NCBI GenBank assembly: GCA_016791265.1
Contig: JAEUMY010000005.1
Span: forward strand, 1-64,000
Length of the DNA stretch: 64,000 nucleotides
Direction: 5' to 3'
Source: Betaproteobacteria bacterium
GTDB lineage: Bacteria > Pseudomonadota > Gammaproteobacteria > Burkholderiales > Usitatibacteraceae
This document shows positions 30,482-37,773 of this stretch, piece by piece. The position numbers and the translations under genes were made by a program. The notes under the pieces were generated by a model. That model was not told the origin of the DNA. It worked only from the letters and a program-made list of their open reading frames with translations, and made no database searches. Each line of letters opens with the position of its first letter. The stretch's first letter is position 1.

Positions 30482-31525
30482 ATGACCGCGAAGTTTCGCG
30501 AGCTCTTCGACGCGCAGCCAGCGCTGATCCAGGCGCCCATGGCGGGGGTGCAGGATGCGGCACTTGCCATCGCGGTGGATGCCGCAGGCGCCGTGGGTTC
30601 GCTTCCGGCGGCGATGTTCTCGCCGGAGCAGCTCGATACCGAACTGCGGAAGCTGAAAGCCGCGATGGGCAACCGATTCAACGTCAATTTCTTCGCCCAC
30701 AGCGAGCCCGCGCCGGATGCGGACGCGGATGCGCGGTGGCGTGAAGCCCTGGCGCCTTACTACGCCGAGTTCGGCATTGACGTTGCGAATATTCGCCCTG
30801 GCCCCGGTCGTGCGCCGTTCAGCCACGCTGTCGCCGACATCGTGGAACCATACCGGCCAGCCCTCGTGAGTTTTCATTTCGGCCTGCCGCCCGACGATTT
30901 GCTGGCGCGGGTCAAAGCTTGGGGTTCGCGCATTCTCTCTTCCGCCACCACCGTGGAAGAGGCGCGCTGGCTGGAAGCGAAAGGGGTGGACGCGGTGATC
31001 GCGCAAGGGCTGGAAGCCGGTGGCCATCGCGGCCACTTCCTGTCGCACGATCTCACGTGCCAGCAAGGCACGTTCGCGCTCCTGCCGCAAATCGTGCGTG
31101 CGGTGAAGGTGCCGGTCATCGCCACAGGCGGCATCGCGACCGCGGAAGGGGTGGCGGCGGCCATGGCGCTGGGTGCTTCGGCCGTGCAAGCCGGCACGGC
31201 CTTCATGCTGTGCAATGAAGCGAAGACCTCCGCCTTGCACCGGGCGGCGCTGCGACAAGCGTCCGCGCGGCACACGGCACTCACCAATCTTTTCACCGGC
31301 CGTCCCGCGCGGGGCATCGTGAATCGGCTCATGCGCGAACTGGGGCCGATGGGCGCGGCGGCACCGGCATTTCCGCTGGCGACAGCCGCGCTGGCGCCCA
31401 TCCGCGCAGCGGCGGAAGCGAAAGGTTCTGGCGACTTCTCGCCATTGTGGAGCGGTCAAAACATTGACGGCTGCCGCGCCGTGCCGGCCGCGGAGCAGGT
31501 GCGCGAGTTGACGCGGCTGCTCTAG
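30482..31525 (+). CDS. Nitronate monooxygenase / 2-nitropropane dioxygenase family
   Basis: 347 residues from the ATG at 30482, preceded by GGAGGACGAGAC. A TIM-barrel FMN enzyme: N-terminal QAPMAGVQDAALAIAV, central GLEAGGHRGHF and phosphate-binding ATGGIATAEGVAAAM. It oxidises alkyl nitronates in characterised members, though many paralogues act on other substrates. It is divergent from the ion channel and convergent with soxA. It contains palindrome copy 13 (ANIR). Confidence 0.9.
   Translation: MTAKFRELFDAQPALIQAPMAGVQDAALAIAVDAAGAVGSLPAAMFSPEQLDTELRKLKAAMGNRFNVNFFAHSEPAPDADADARWREALAPYYAEFGIDVANIRPGPGRAPFSHAVADIVEPYRPALVSFHFGLPPDDLLARVKAWGSRILSSATTVEEARWLEAKGVDAVIAQGLEAGGHRGHFLSHDLTCQQGTFALLPQIVRAVKVPVIATGGIATAEGVAAAMALGASAVQAGTAFMLCNEAKTSALHRAALRQASARHTALTNLFTGRPARGIVNRLMRELGPMGAAAPAFPLATAALAPIRAAAEAKGSGDFSPLWSGQNIDGCRAVPAAEQVRELTRLL
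30785..30796. repeat. Iterated palindrome, copy 13
   Basis: Exact GCGAATATTCGC inside the nitronate monooxygenase gene, read as VANIRPG. Confidence 0.9.
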
Positions 31526-31529
31526 CCCG

Positions 31530-32312
31530 CTAACGCCTCACACCGGGTGCCGCGATCGGCAATCCCTCGGCGCGCTTGGCCAGATACAGCTCCAGCGCAA
31601 CCAGATCGTCCGAGCCGAACGCCGGCTGCTCGGCGCGCACGCCGAAAAAACATGCGCGCAGCCGTCGCTGCAGCGACCCCAGCGTCTGCCACTCCAGCCG
31701 ATACGCAGGCCATCCATCGGGCTGACCCTGGCTCACCGGCTCCGCGAGCAGCGTCTTGCCCCAGTTCTGATCGTGGCAGTGCGTGCAGGCGAGGTTCATC
31801 TGGCCAATGCGCTGGAAGTACAGCGCCTTGCCGCGCGCGTAGGCCGCCGCCGCGGAGCCGGTGATGTCGACCTTGATTGGCAGGCCCTTGGACTGGTGGC
31901 TGATGAACGCCGACAGCGACAGCAACTCGCGTGACTCCCACGCGAACGCTCGCGCCGCCTGCCGGGACTCGACGCAGGCATTGATGCGCTGGTCCAGGCT
32001 GAGCACCCGGCGACCCGGCGGAATCCCATTCGCATCAGCCTTGGGATACGAAGCCGCCACCCCGCGCATGCTCTGCTTCGCGTCGCCGTGACAGTCGGCG
32101 CAGCTTTTCCCCGCGGCACCGCGCGCTTCGCGCCACAGTTTCGCACCCTGCTCCACCCACAGCATCCCGGGGTTGGCGAATTCATCCGCCTCCAGCGCGC
32201 GCGTTTCCTTGCCCTGGAAGTCGCGGCCGGATTGCGGCGGGTTGGCTTGGGCGAAAACCGGCAAGGCCAGGCAGACAAGTGCAAACAGCGAATACTCGCA
32301 GTGGTGTTTCAT
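31530..32312 (-). CDS. soxA: Sulfur-oxidising c-type cytochrome SoxA (dihaem form)
   Basis: 260 residues from the ATG at 32312. A signal peptide ends near FAQA (about residue 22). Two haem motifs are present: CADCH (71-75) and CTHCH (176-180), so it is the dihaem form. The active-site cysteine ligand region RRLRACFFGVR lies near residue 221, and MRGVAASYPK is also typical. With SoxX it joins thiosulfate to the SoxY cysteine in the periplasm. Its start overlaps the soxZ stop by 4 bases. A one-mismatch palindrome lies in the signal region (CEYS). Confidence 0.93.
   Translation of the reverse strand: MKHHCEYSLFALVCLALPVFAQANPPQSGRDFQGKETRALEADEFANPGMLWVEQGAKLWREARGAAGKSCADCHGDAKQSMRGVAASYPKADANGIPPGRRVLSLDQRINACVESRQAARAFAWESRELLSLSAFISHQSKGLPIKVDITGSAAAAYARGKALYFQRIGQMNLACTHCHDQNWGKTLLAEPVSQGQPDGWPAYRLEWQTLGSLQRRLRACFFGVRAEQPAFGSDDLVALELYLAKRAEGLPIAAPGVRR
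32288..32299. repeat. Near-copy of iterated palindrome (in soxA)
   Basis: GCGAATACTCGC, one mismatch in the centre, in the part coding the SoxA signal peptide (HHCEYSLF). Confidence 0.6.
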
Positions 32313-32626
32313 GCGACGTTGAGCACCGCGCTGACACCACCGCGCACCCCTGCGCTGTCCACCCATTCGATGCGAATCTCACCGGTCTTCAGCGCGCGCA
32401 CCGGGAAGGCCAGATAGGGATTGGCCGAAACGCCCGAGCCCAGCTCAGCGCGGAACACCTCGCTCTCGCCGTAGCGCGCGCGAACCTCGGTGATGACGTT
32501 CATGGGCACGGCGCGGCCTTGCATGTCGCGGCGAAAGCCGGTCTCCATGTCGTGTTGGATCAACAGACGCACTTCGACAATGTCGCCCGGTCTGGCGGTG
32601 TCGGGAACGCGCAGCCGTGCGGTCAT
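32309..32626 (-). CDS. soxZ: Thiosulfate oxidation carrier subunit SoxZ
   Basis: 105 residues from the ATG at 32626 (MTARLRVPDTARPGDIVEV). Family marks are LIQHDMETGFRRD and GSGVSANPYLAFPVRA. It has an immunoglobulin-like fold without a signal peptide and travels with SoxY as a heterodimer through the Tat route. Its start overlaps the soxY stop and its end overlaps the soxA start, each by 4 bases. Confidence 0.93.
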   Translation of the reverse strand: MTARLRVPDTARPGDIVEVRLLIQHDMETGFRRDMQGRAVPMNVITEVRARYGESEVFRAELGSGVSANPYLAFPVRALKTGEIRIEWVDSAGVRGGVSAVLNVA

Positions 32627-33084
32627 CCCAGCGCCTCGTCCAGACACGCGGCGGCGGTGACGACGATTGGGGTTTCGCCCGACCAGAAACTGCCATCCGC
32701 CATTGCGGCGATGGCGATCACCTTCTGCGTGCCAGCCAGGCGCACGCGCGTGGAAACCTCCGCTCTCGGCGCATGCGGCCCGAAGTGAAACGCGGCCACC
32801 AGCGGGCGCGGATTGCGCGGCGCGAAAACATGCACGCTTTTGACATGATCGGCGGCGGTCATCGGGCTCGCCACGCGCAAGATGAACGGAATGGAATTGC
32901 CATTCTCGGCGATGGCCGGCATGTCCATCGTCACCTTGCCGGTCTTCACGACCGCGCCGCCGGTCAGCTTGTCGATGAAGGGGCGCAGGTCTTGCGGCGG
33001 GAGAAAGTTCTGCGCCGTGGCATTGCGAATATTCGCAAGGGCGGGGATTACGGCCATCGCACGCAACACCGAACGCCGCCTCAC
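32623..33084 (-). CDS. soxY: Thiosulfate oxidation carrier subunit SoxY, atypical C-terminus
   Basis: 153 residues from a GTG at 33084, which overlaps the stop of the DUF1232 gene as GTGA. An ATG at 33108 is the alternative. The N-terminus MRRRSVLRAMAVIPALANI is a Tat-like signal. The core (HVFAPRNPRPLVAAFHFGP, GSFWSGETPIVVTAA) matches SoxY. The usual C-terminal Gly-Gly-Cys-Gly-Gly swivel is missing. Cys147 instead sits in AAACLDEALG with six residues after it. Substrates may therefore be handled differently. It contains palindrome copy 14 in the signal region. Confidence 0.88.
   Translation of the reverse strand: MRRRSVLRAMAVIPALANIRNATAQNFLPPQDLRPFIDKLTGGAVVKTGKVTMDMPAIAENGNSIPFILRVASPMTAADHVKSVHVFAPRNPRPLVAAFHFGPHAPRAEVSTRVRLAGTQKVIAIAAMADGSFWSGETPIVVTAAACLDEALG
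33025..33036. repeat. Iterated palindrome, copy 14
   Basis: Exact GCGAATATTCGC with TTGC...GCAA flanks, in the soxY signal-peptide region, read as LANIRNA. It shares the bases ATTGCGAATATTCGCAAGG with copy 9. Confidence 0.92.
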
Positions 33085-33464
33085 GCCAGCACCCTCCACA
33101 CCAGCCATGCTGAGACCGCCCAGATGAAAAGAACGATGCCCAAGCCGATCCAACTCGTCGGCTTGCCCTCCCGCGCGGCGATGCTTGCCGCTGCCGCCGC
33201 CCTGCACTCCGTCAGTACGGCCTCCGGCACCAGCTTCACGGTGGCCGCCACCATGAGCGGCACCAGGATCACATCATCCAGCAAGCCCAGCACGGGAATG
33301 AAATCGGGAATCAGGTCGATGGGCGAGAGCGCATAAGCCGCTGTGAACGCCGCCAAGAGCTTGGGCGCCAGCGGTGTCGCCGGATGACGCATCGCAAACC
33401 ACAGCGTCAGCACGTCGCGCTTGATGAGCTTGGCGCGCCCGCGAAGTGTTGCGGCGATCGTCAT
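33081..33464 (-). CDS. DUF1232 (YkvA-type) membrane protein inside the sox cluster
   Basis: 127 residues from the ATG at 33464, which overlaps the soxX stop as ATGA. The DUF1232 core YALSPIDLIPDFIPVLGLLDDVILVPLMV is clear, with a C-terminal membrane helix (IGLGIVLFIWAVSAWLVW). The family function is unknown. Its position between soxX and soxY, with 4-base overlaps on both sides, means tight co-expression, so it may serve the Sox proteins or merely travel with them. Confidence 0.85.
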   Translation of the reverse strand: MTIAATLRGRAKLIKRDVLTLWFAMRHPATPLAPKLLAAFTAAYALSPIDLIPDFIPVLGLLDDVILVPLMVAATVKLVPEAVLTECRAAAAASIAAREGKPTSWIGLGIVLFIWAVSAWLVWRVLA

Positions 33465-33955
33465 TTGAGGGATGACAGCCACGCGACCAGATCCTCCACC
33501 TGCTGGGCCGGGAGAATGGGCTGGCCCTTGCGTTCAGGCGCCACGCGGTTCAATTCAGTGGTGCGGTGAAAGGCGGGCATGACGGCGCCGGGGTTGACGC
33601 GCGTGATGTCCACGATGCGCAGACGAATCTGGGCGGACGAAAGGCGCGCGCCCACGCCATGCAGCGCGGGGCCGATGTTGCCCGCTTGCGTGATGCCGGG
33701 CGCGGCGTGGCAAAGCACGCAGTGGCCGCCGTCGCGCTCCGCGAATATTCGCTGGCCGCGTCCGGCGTCACCGGGGGTTGCGACGAGCGGTGTGTCGATG
33801 CGGTCCGGTGCGTTCTCATTTGAATGCGTGACGCCATGGCAGCACAGGCTCAACGCGGCGGCTGCCGCGAATCGCCGTGCCGGCCCGCTCTCACCCCTCT
33901 CCCGCGCTTGGGGGAGGGGCTTCCTGACAGGCCAGCGCGGTGAACGGACGCCCAT
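33461..33955 (-). CDS. soxX: Sulfur-oxidising c-type cytochrome SoxX
   Basis: 164 residues as drawn. The haem motif is CVLCH (in GGHCVLCHAAPG); the distal Met is likely in NPGAVMPAFHR. The N-terminus is uncertain: the frame runs through a REP-like repeat (33894-33919) and the hydrophobic stretch RRFAAAAALSLCC is the probable signal. The start at 33955 is the only ATG. It forms the SoxXA haem complex with SoxA. One palindrome (RIFA) lies near the haem site. Confidence 0.82.
   Translation of the reverse strand: MGVRSPRWPVRKPLPQARERGESGPARRFAAAAALSLCCHGVTHSNENAPDRIDTPLVATPGDAGRGQRIFAERDGGHCVLCHAAPGITQAGNIGPALHGVGARLSSAQIRLRIVDITRVNPGAVMPAFHRTTELNRVAPERKGQPILPAQQVEDLVAWLSSLK
33741..33752. repeat. 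Iterated palindrome, copy 15
   Basis: Exact GCGAATATTCGC inside soxX, read as QRIFAER. Confidence 0.9.
33894..33919. repeat. REP-like hairpin near the soxX 5' end
   Basis: The arms CCCCTCTCCC and GGGGGAGGGG pair with one mismatch around a 6-base loop (33904-33909). Hairpins of this CCCTCTCCC type are widespread dispersed elements in proteobacteria. It complicates the choice of the soxX start. Confidence 0.5.
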
Positions 33956-33984
33956 TGCCGCTCACCCCATCCTAATCGCGTTTT

Positions 33985-36120
33985 TCACGCCTTCTTCAAA
34001 TCCTCCACCTTCAACGGCAGCGTGCGGATGCGTTTGCCCGTTGCGGCGAAGATGGCGTTGCAGATGGCGGGCGTCAGCGCGAGGATGCCCGGCTCGCCGT
34101 GGCCGCCCCAGAACCCGCCTGAAGGCACGAGCACGGTTTCCACTTTCGGCATGTCAGTGAGCTTCGGCAAGGGGAAGTCGTGGAAATTGGATTCCTGGAT
34201 GCGGCCATCCTTCACCTTGTGCGCCTGATACAGCAGGGCGCCCAAGCCGTAGACGACGTTGCTCTCGGCCTGCGCGGCGCAGGTGTCCGGATTGACGACG
34301 TGGCCCGAATCGATGGCGAACACGATGCGATGAATCTTCAATTCACCGGCGGCGCTCACCGACACCTCGGCCACCATGGCGCTGAAACTGCCGAAGCCAT
34401 CGGCCTGGGCGATGCCACGGAACACGCCGGCGGGCAGCGGTGAACCCCAATTGGCCGCCTTGGCCGCCGCTTCCAGCACGCGGCGGTTCTTGTCGTCCGG
34501 CTTCATCATCGTCAGACGGAACGCCAGCGGCTCCTTGCCCGCCGCATGCGCCAGCTCATCGATGAAACACTCGCGGTAGTGCGCGTTCTGCAATCCCGGG
34601 GCGCGCCAAAACCCGACCGGCACATGGGGATTCTTCATCGCGTAATCCACCTGCTGGTTGGGGATGGTGTAGGTCATGTCGTTGAACGAGCGCACGGCGG
34701 AGAAGTCGATGCCTTTCTGAATGCCTTCGGGCCGCACCAGCGCAAGGATGGAGGGGCACGCGATCTTGGTGTGCAGCGCGACCACGTTGCCGTCCTTGTC
34801 CAAGCCCGCTTTCATTTGCACGAGACTCGCCGGGCGATAGAACCCATGCTGCATGTCTTCTTCGCGATTCCACATCATTTTCACGGGCGTGCCCGGCATC
34901 TGCTTGGCAATCGCGACACCTTGGCGCACGAAGTCCTGCGGCGCGCCGCGACGGCCGAAGCCGCCGCCCAGCATGGGCTTGTGGACCTCGATTTTTTCCT
35001 GCGGAATCCCGGCCACCTCGGAGGCGGCGGCCATGGAGGCTTCCGCGTTCTGGGTGGACGTCCACACTTCCAGCGTGCCGTCGGGCTTGAACCAGGCGGT
35101 GCAGGTCTGCGGCTCCATCGTGGCGTGATTGAGATAGGGCGATGAGTACTCGGCCTCGATCACCTTGGCGGCGCTCGCGAGTGCTGTGGCGGTGTCGCCC
35201 ATCTTGCGCGCATCCGGCAGGTTGGTTGCCGCCAGCCCTTCGCGGAACAGCTTGTCGATGCTCTCGTCTGACACGTTGCCGTTGGCGCCCGCGTCCCACT
35301 CGATCTTCACCTGCTTCAGCGCCTGATCGGCCCGCCACCAGTTGTCAGCCACGACGGCGACGAAGTTTTCCTCGCGCACAATCTTCTTCACGCCGCGCAT
35401 TTTCTCGGCAGCGGCGCTGTCGACGCTCTTCACCTTGCCGCCGAACACCGGGCACTGCGCGATGGATGCATGCAACATGCCCGGCACTTTCGCATCCACG
35501 CCGAACACCGGCTTGCCCAGCACCTTGTCCGGGATGTCCAGCCGCTTCACCGGCTTGCCGGCGATCTTCCAGTCCTTCGGGTCCTTCAGTGTGATGTCCT
35601 TCGGCGGTGCATAGGTCGCGGCCTTGGCCGCCACTTTGCCGTAGGTCGTGGAGCGCCTGGTCTCCGGGTGCGTGATGACGCCCTTCTCCACCTTGCACTC
35701 GTAAGTGGGCACGCCCCACTCGACCGCGGCCGCGGTCACCAGCATGTGGCGCGCGGCGGCACCGCCCTTCCTCACATAGTCCTGCGACGCGCGCACGCCC
35801 GCGCTGCCGCCGGTGGACATCGAGCCCCAGATGCGCTTGCGGCGCACATGCTCATTGGGGGAGGCGAATTCGGCCTTCACCTTGCCCCAGTCGCATTCCA
35901 ATTCCTCGGCAACCAGTTGCGCCAACGCGGTCATGGTGCCCTGACCCATTTCGGAGCGCGCGATGCGGATGGCGACCGTTTCGTCAGGATGAATCACCAC
36001 CCAGGCCGTGACTTCGGTGGCCTGGGCCGCGCCGGGTTTGGCGAGCAGGGGGAAGGAAAACTGCAAAGACAGGCCGCCGCCGGCGGCGGCGGAGGCCTTC
36101 AGGAATTCACGGCGGTTCAT
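33985..36120 (-). CDS. Molybdenum hydroxylase large subunit (isoquinoline 1-oxidoreductase beta-like)
   Basis: 711 residues from the ATG at 36120, which has GGAAGGGGG just before it. The Tat signal MNRREFLKASAAAGG directs export of a folded cofactor-bound enzyme. Domain order fits the xanthine oxidase family: a first aldehyde oxidase/xanthine dehydrogenase hammerhead-type domain, then Mo-cofactor-binding domains (HKPMLGGGFGRRG, PVGFWRAPG, EPGILALTPAICNAIFAATG). It lies 116 bases upstream of the [2Fe-2S] subunit's stop and forms the two-gene iorAB arrangement. The substrate is unknown. Confidence 0.92.
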   Translation of the reverse strand: MNRREFLKASAAAGGGLSLQFSFPLLAKPGAAQATEVTAWVVIHPDETVAIRIARSEMGQGTMTALAQLVAEELECDWGKVKAEFASPNEHVRRKRIWGSMSTGGSAGVRASQDYVRKGGAAARHMLVTAAAVEWGVPTYECKVEKGVITHPETRRSTTYGKVAAKAATYAPPKDITLKDPKDWKIAGKPVKRLDIPDKVLGKPVFGVDAKVPGMLHASIAQCPVFGGKVKSVDSAAAEKMRGVKKIVREENFVAVVADNWWRADQALKQVKIEWDAGANGNVSDESIDKLFREGLAATNLPDARKMGDTATALASAAKVIEAEYSSPYLNHATMEPQTCTAWFKPDGTLEVWTSTQNAEASMAAASEVAGIPQEKIEVHKPMLGGGFGRRGAPQDFVRQGVAIAKQMPGTPVKMMWNREEDMQHGFYRPASLVQMKAGLDKDGNVVALHTKIACPSILALVRPEGIQKGIDFSAVRSFNDMTYTIPNQQVDYAMKNPHVPVGFWRAPGLQNAHYRECFIDELAHAAGKEPLAFRLTMMKPDDKNRRVLEAAAKAANWGSPLPAGVFRGIAQADGFGSFSAMVAEVSVSAAGELKIHRIVFAIDSGHVVNPDTCAAQAESNVVYGLGALLYQAHKVKDGRIQESNFHDFPLPKLTDMPKVETVLVPSGGFWGGHGEPGILALTPAICNAIFAATGKRIRTLPLKVEDLKKA

Positions 36121-36236
36121 TCCCCCTTCCGTTCGTCCCCGGTTCAAGCCCGTGGCAGGTTCTGAGGGATCGAAGGACGAGCGCTGATCACTATTCCGCA
36201 TCGCCAATGAGGAAGTCTTTTTCATGATCGTTCTCC

Positions 36237-36716
36237 TCAGGCTTTTTTGACCGCTGGTGCGGCCTTGTTGAGTTGTCCAGCGGCGGCGTGAATGGCCTTG
36301 CGCACGCGGGCATACGTGCCGCAGCGGCAGAGATTGGTCATGGCCTCGTCAATGTCCTTGTCCGTCGGCTTGGGCTTCTTCGCGAGCAAGGCGGTGGCCG
36401 CCATGATCATGCCGGTCTGACAGTAGCCGCACTGCGGCACCTCATGCTCGACCCAGGCTTTCTGCACCGCATTCATGCCCTTGGCCGAGATGCCTTCGAT
36501 AGTGGTGATCTTCTTTCCCACCACGGCCGACACCGGCATCACGCAGGACCGAACAGGTTCGCCCTCCACATGCACCGTGCAGGCGCCGCACTGGGCGATG
36601 CCGCAGCCGTACTTGGTGCCCAGCATGCCCGCCTCGTCACGCAACGCCCAGAGCAGCGGCATGTCGGGTTCCACGTTGAGGTCGAGGGTTTTGCCGTTGA
36701 CTTGCAGAGTGATCAT
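36237..36716 (-). CDS. Molybdenum hydroxylase [2Fe-2S] subunit (IorA-like)
   Basis: 159 residues. A plant-type ferredoxin domain ([15 protein letters not shown] plus a further Cys near VRSC) is followed by an all-helical second cluster domain ([10 protein letters not shown] and [14 protein letters not shown]). Together these hold two [2Fe-2S] centres that carry electrons from the Mo site. It lies upstream of the large subunit on the same strand. It has no signal peptide and would be co-exported with its Tat partner. Confidence 0.94.
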   Translation of the reverse strand: MITLQVNGKTLDLNVEPDMPLLWALRDEAGMLGTKYGCGIAQCGACTVHVEGEPVRSCVMPVSAVVGKKITTIEGISAKGMNAVQKAWVEHEVPQCGYCQTGMIMAATALLAKKPKPTDKDIDEAMTNLCRCGTYARVRKAIHAAAGQLNKAAPAVKKA

Positions 36717-36935
36717 GGGAGGCTCCTGGCGGATGGCTGGGGCGATCTTGCGGCGGATATTAAGGAATCGGAGGGCAGCGGATTGAGACTTGGTCGGCGG
36801 ATTCTGCGCTTGGTTCCGGTGCCGGGCAATAAGCTTTTGGCTTACCCGTCATTGCCGGAAAGTATCAACTGCTTGCGGTCGATCTGTCGCCCCTGCCGCC
36901 CAAGCCGCGAAGCTGATGGGGGGCTGGTGTTGCGA

Positions 36936-36955
36936 GTAAGGTGGAGTTACCTTAC
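36936..36955. promoter_or_regulatory. Probable autoregulatory operator of the vapBC-type pair
   Basis: The 7-base arms GTAAGGT (36936-36942) and ACCTTAC (36949-36955) are perfectly complementary around GGAGTT. They lie 30 bases upstream of the antitoxin start, where antitoxin-toxin complexes usually bind. Confidence 0.55.
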
Positions 36956-36985
36956 CATTGAGCCGAACAAACAAGGAGCCAAACC

Positions 36986-37243
36986 ATGACCACGCTCACC
37001 GTCACCGCCAAAGGACAAGTCACCCTTAAACAAGACCTGCTGCGCCACCTGGGCGTGGCACCCGGCCAGAAAGTCAGCATCGATACGCTGCCCGATGGAC
37101 GCGCGGTGCTGCGCGCCGCTCACCAGGGTGCGGCCATCGACGATGCTTTCGGCATCCTCAAAGCGAGCAACAAACGCAAACGCGCACTTTCCATTGAAGA
37201 GATGAATGCGATCGTCAGCCACGCCTGGGCCGGCAAGCTGTGA
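36986..37243 (+). CDS. AbrB/MazE-type antitoxin
   Basis: 85 residues. The N-terminal swapped-hairpin DNA-binding domain (TTLTVTAKGQVTLKQDLLRHLGV, PGQKVSIDTLPDGRAVL) is typical of AbrB/SpoVT antitoxins. The C-terminal part (KRALSIEEMNAIVSHAW) would wrap the toxin. Its stop overlaps the toxin start by 4 bases. It very likely represses its own operon via the inverted repeat at 36936. Confidence 0.9.
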   Translation: MTTLTVTAKGQVTLKQDLLRHLGVAPGQKVSIDTLPDGRAVLRAAHQGAAIDDAFGILKASNKRKRALSIEEMNAIVSHAWAGKL

Positions 37244-37641
37244 AGATCGCGGCAGACAGCAATGTGGTGCTGCGCTTCCTGCTGGCCGACGACGAGAAGC
37301 AGGCAGCCAGCGCGCGCCGCGCCTTGCAAGGGGCTGACCGGGTCATCCTCACGCTGCCCGTGCTTTGCGAAGTGGTGTGGACGCTCTCGCGTGGCTACAA
37401 GCTCGATGCCGCGAGCATCGCGGAGGCGCTCGCGGTGTTGCTTCGTTCCGATAAGGTCGCGGTCAATCGCGGGGCTGTTGACGCCGGATTGGCAATGCTC
37501 ATAGCTGGCGGGGATTTCGCCGATGGCGCAATCGCCCACGAAGGTATGACCCTGGGCGCGCAGGAGTTTGTTACTTTCGATCGACAGGCGGCGACACTGC
37601 TCAAGAAAAAGGGCGCGGCGAAAGTTCGCCTGTTGGCTTGA
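37240..37641 (+). CDS. vapC: VapC-type PIN-domain toxin
   Basis: 133 residues from the GTG at 37240. The four PIN-domain acidic positions are visible: Asp in AADSNVVLRF, Glu in VLCEVVW, Asp in DFADGAIAH and Asp in FVTFDRQA. Such toxins are Mg-dependent RNases that cut tRNA or rRNA. It is translationally coupled to the antitoxin. The gene symbol follows the family; the exact RNA target is not predictable. Confidence 0.9.
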   Translation: MKIAADSNVVLRFLLADDEKQAASARRALQGADRVILTLPVLCEVVWTLSRGYKLDAASIAEALAVLLRSDKVAVNRGAVDAGLAMLIAGGDFADGAIAHEGMTLGAQEFVTFDRQAATLLKKKGAAKVRLLA

Positions 37642-37773
37642 AGGCGAAGTGTGCCAGCCAAGGGACTACGAACCCACAATCTCGATCACCTCTTCGTGAG
37701 TGAAAACGGTCGGGTCCGGGCCAACCAGTCCATGCGACCAGAACGCATTGAACGCTGGATACAGCCGGGAAGA

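Noticed and set aside
37666..37773. A 35-codon in-frame extension beyond the GMC oxidoreductase stop
   Set aside because: The peptide looks protein-like (AFNAFWSHGLVGPDPTVF) and could be a gene remnant or stop-codon readthrough, but 35 open codons are not significant at this GC content and no family was recognised.
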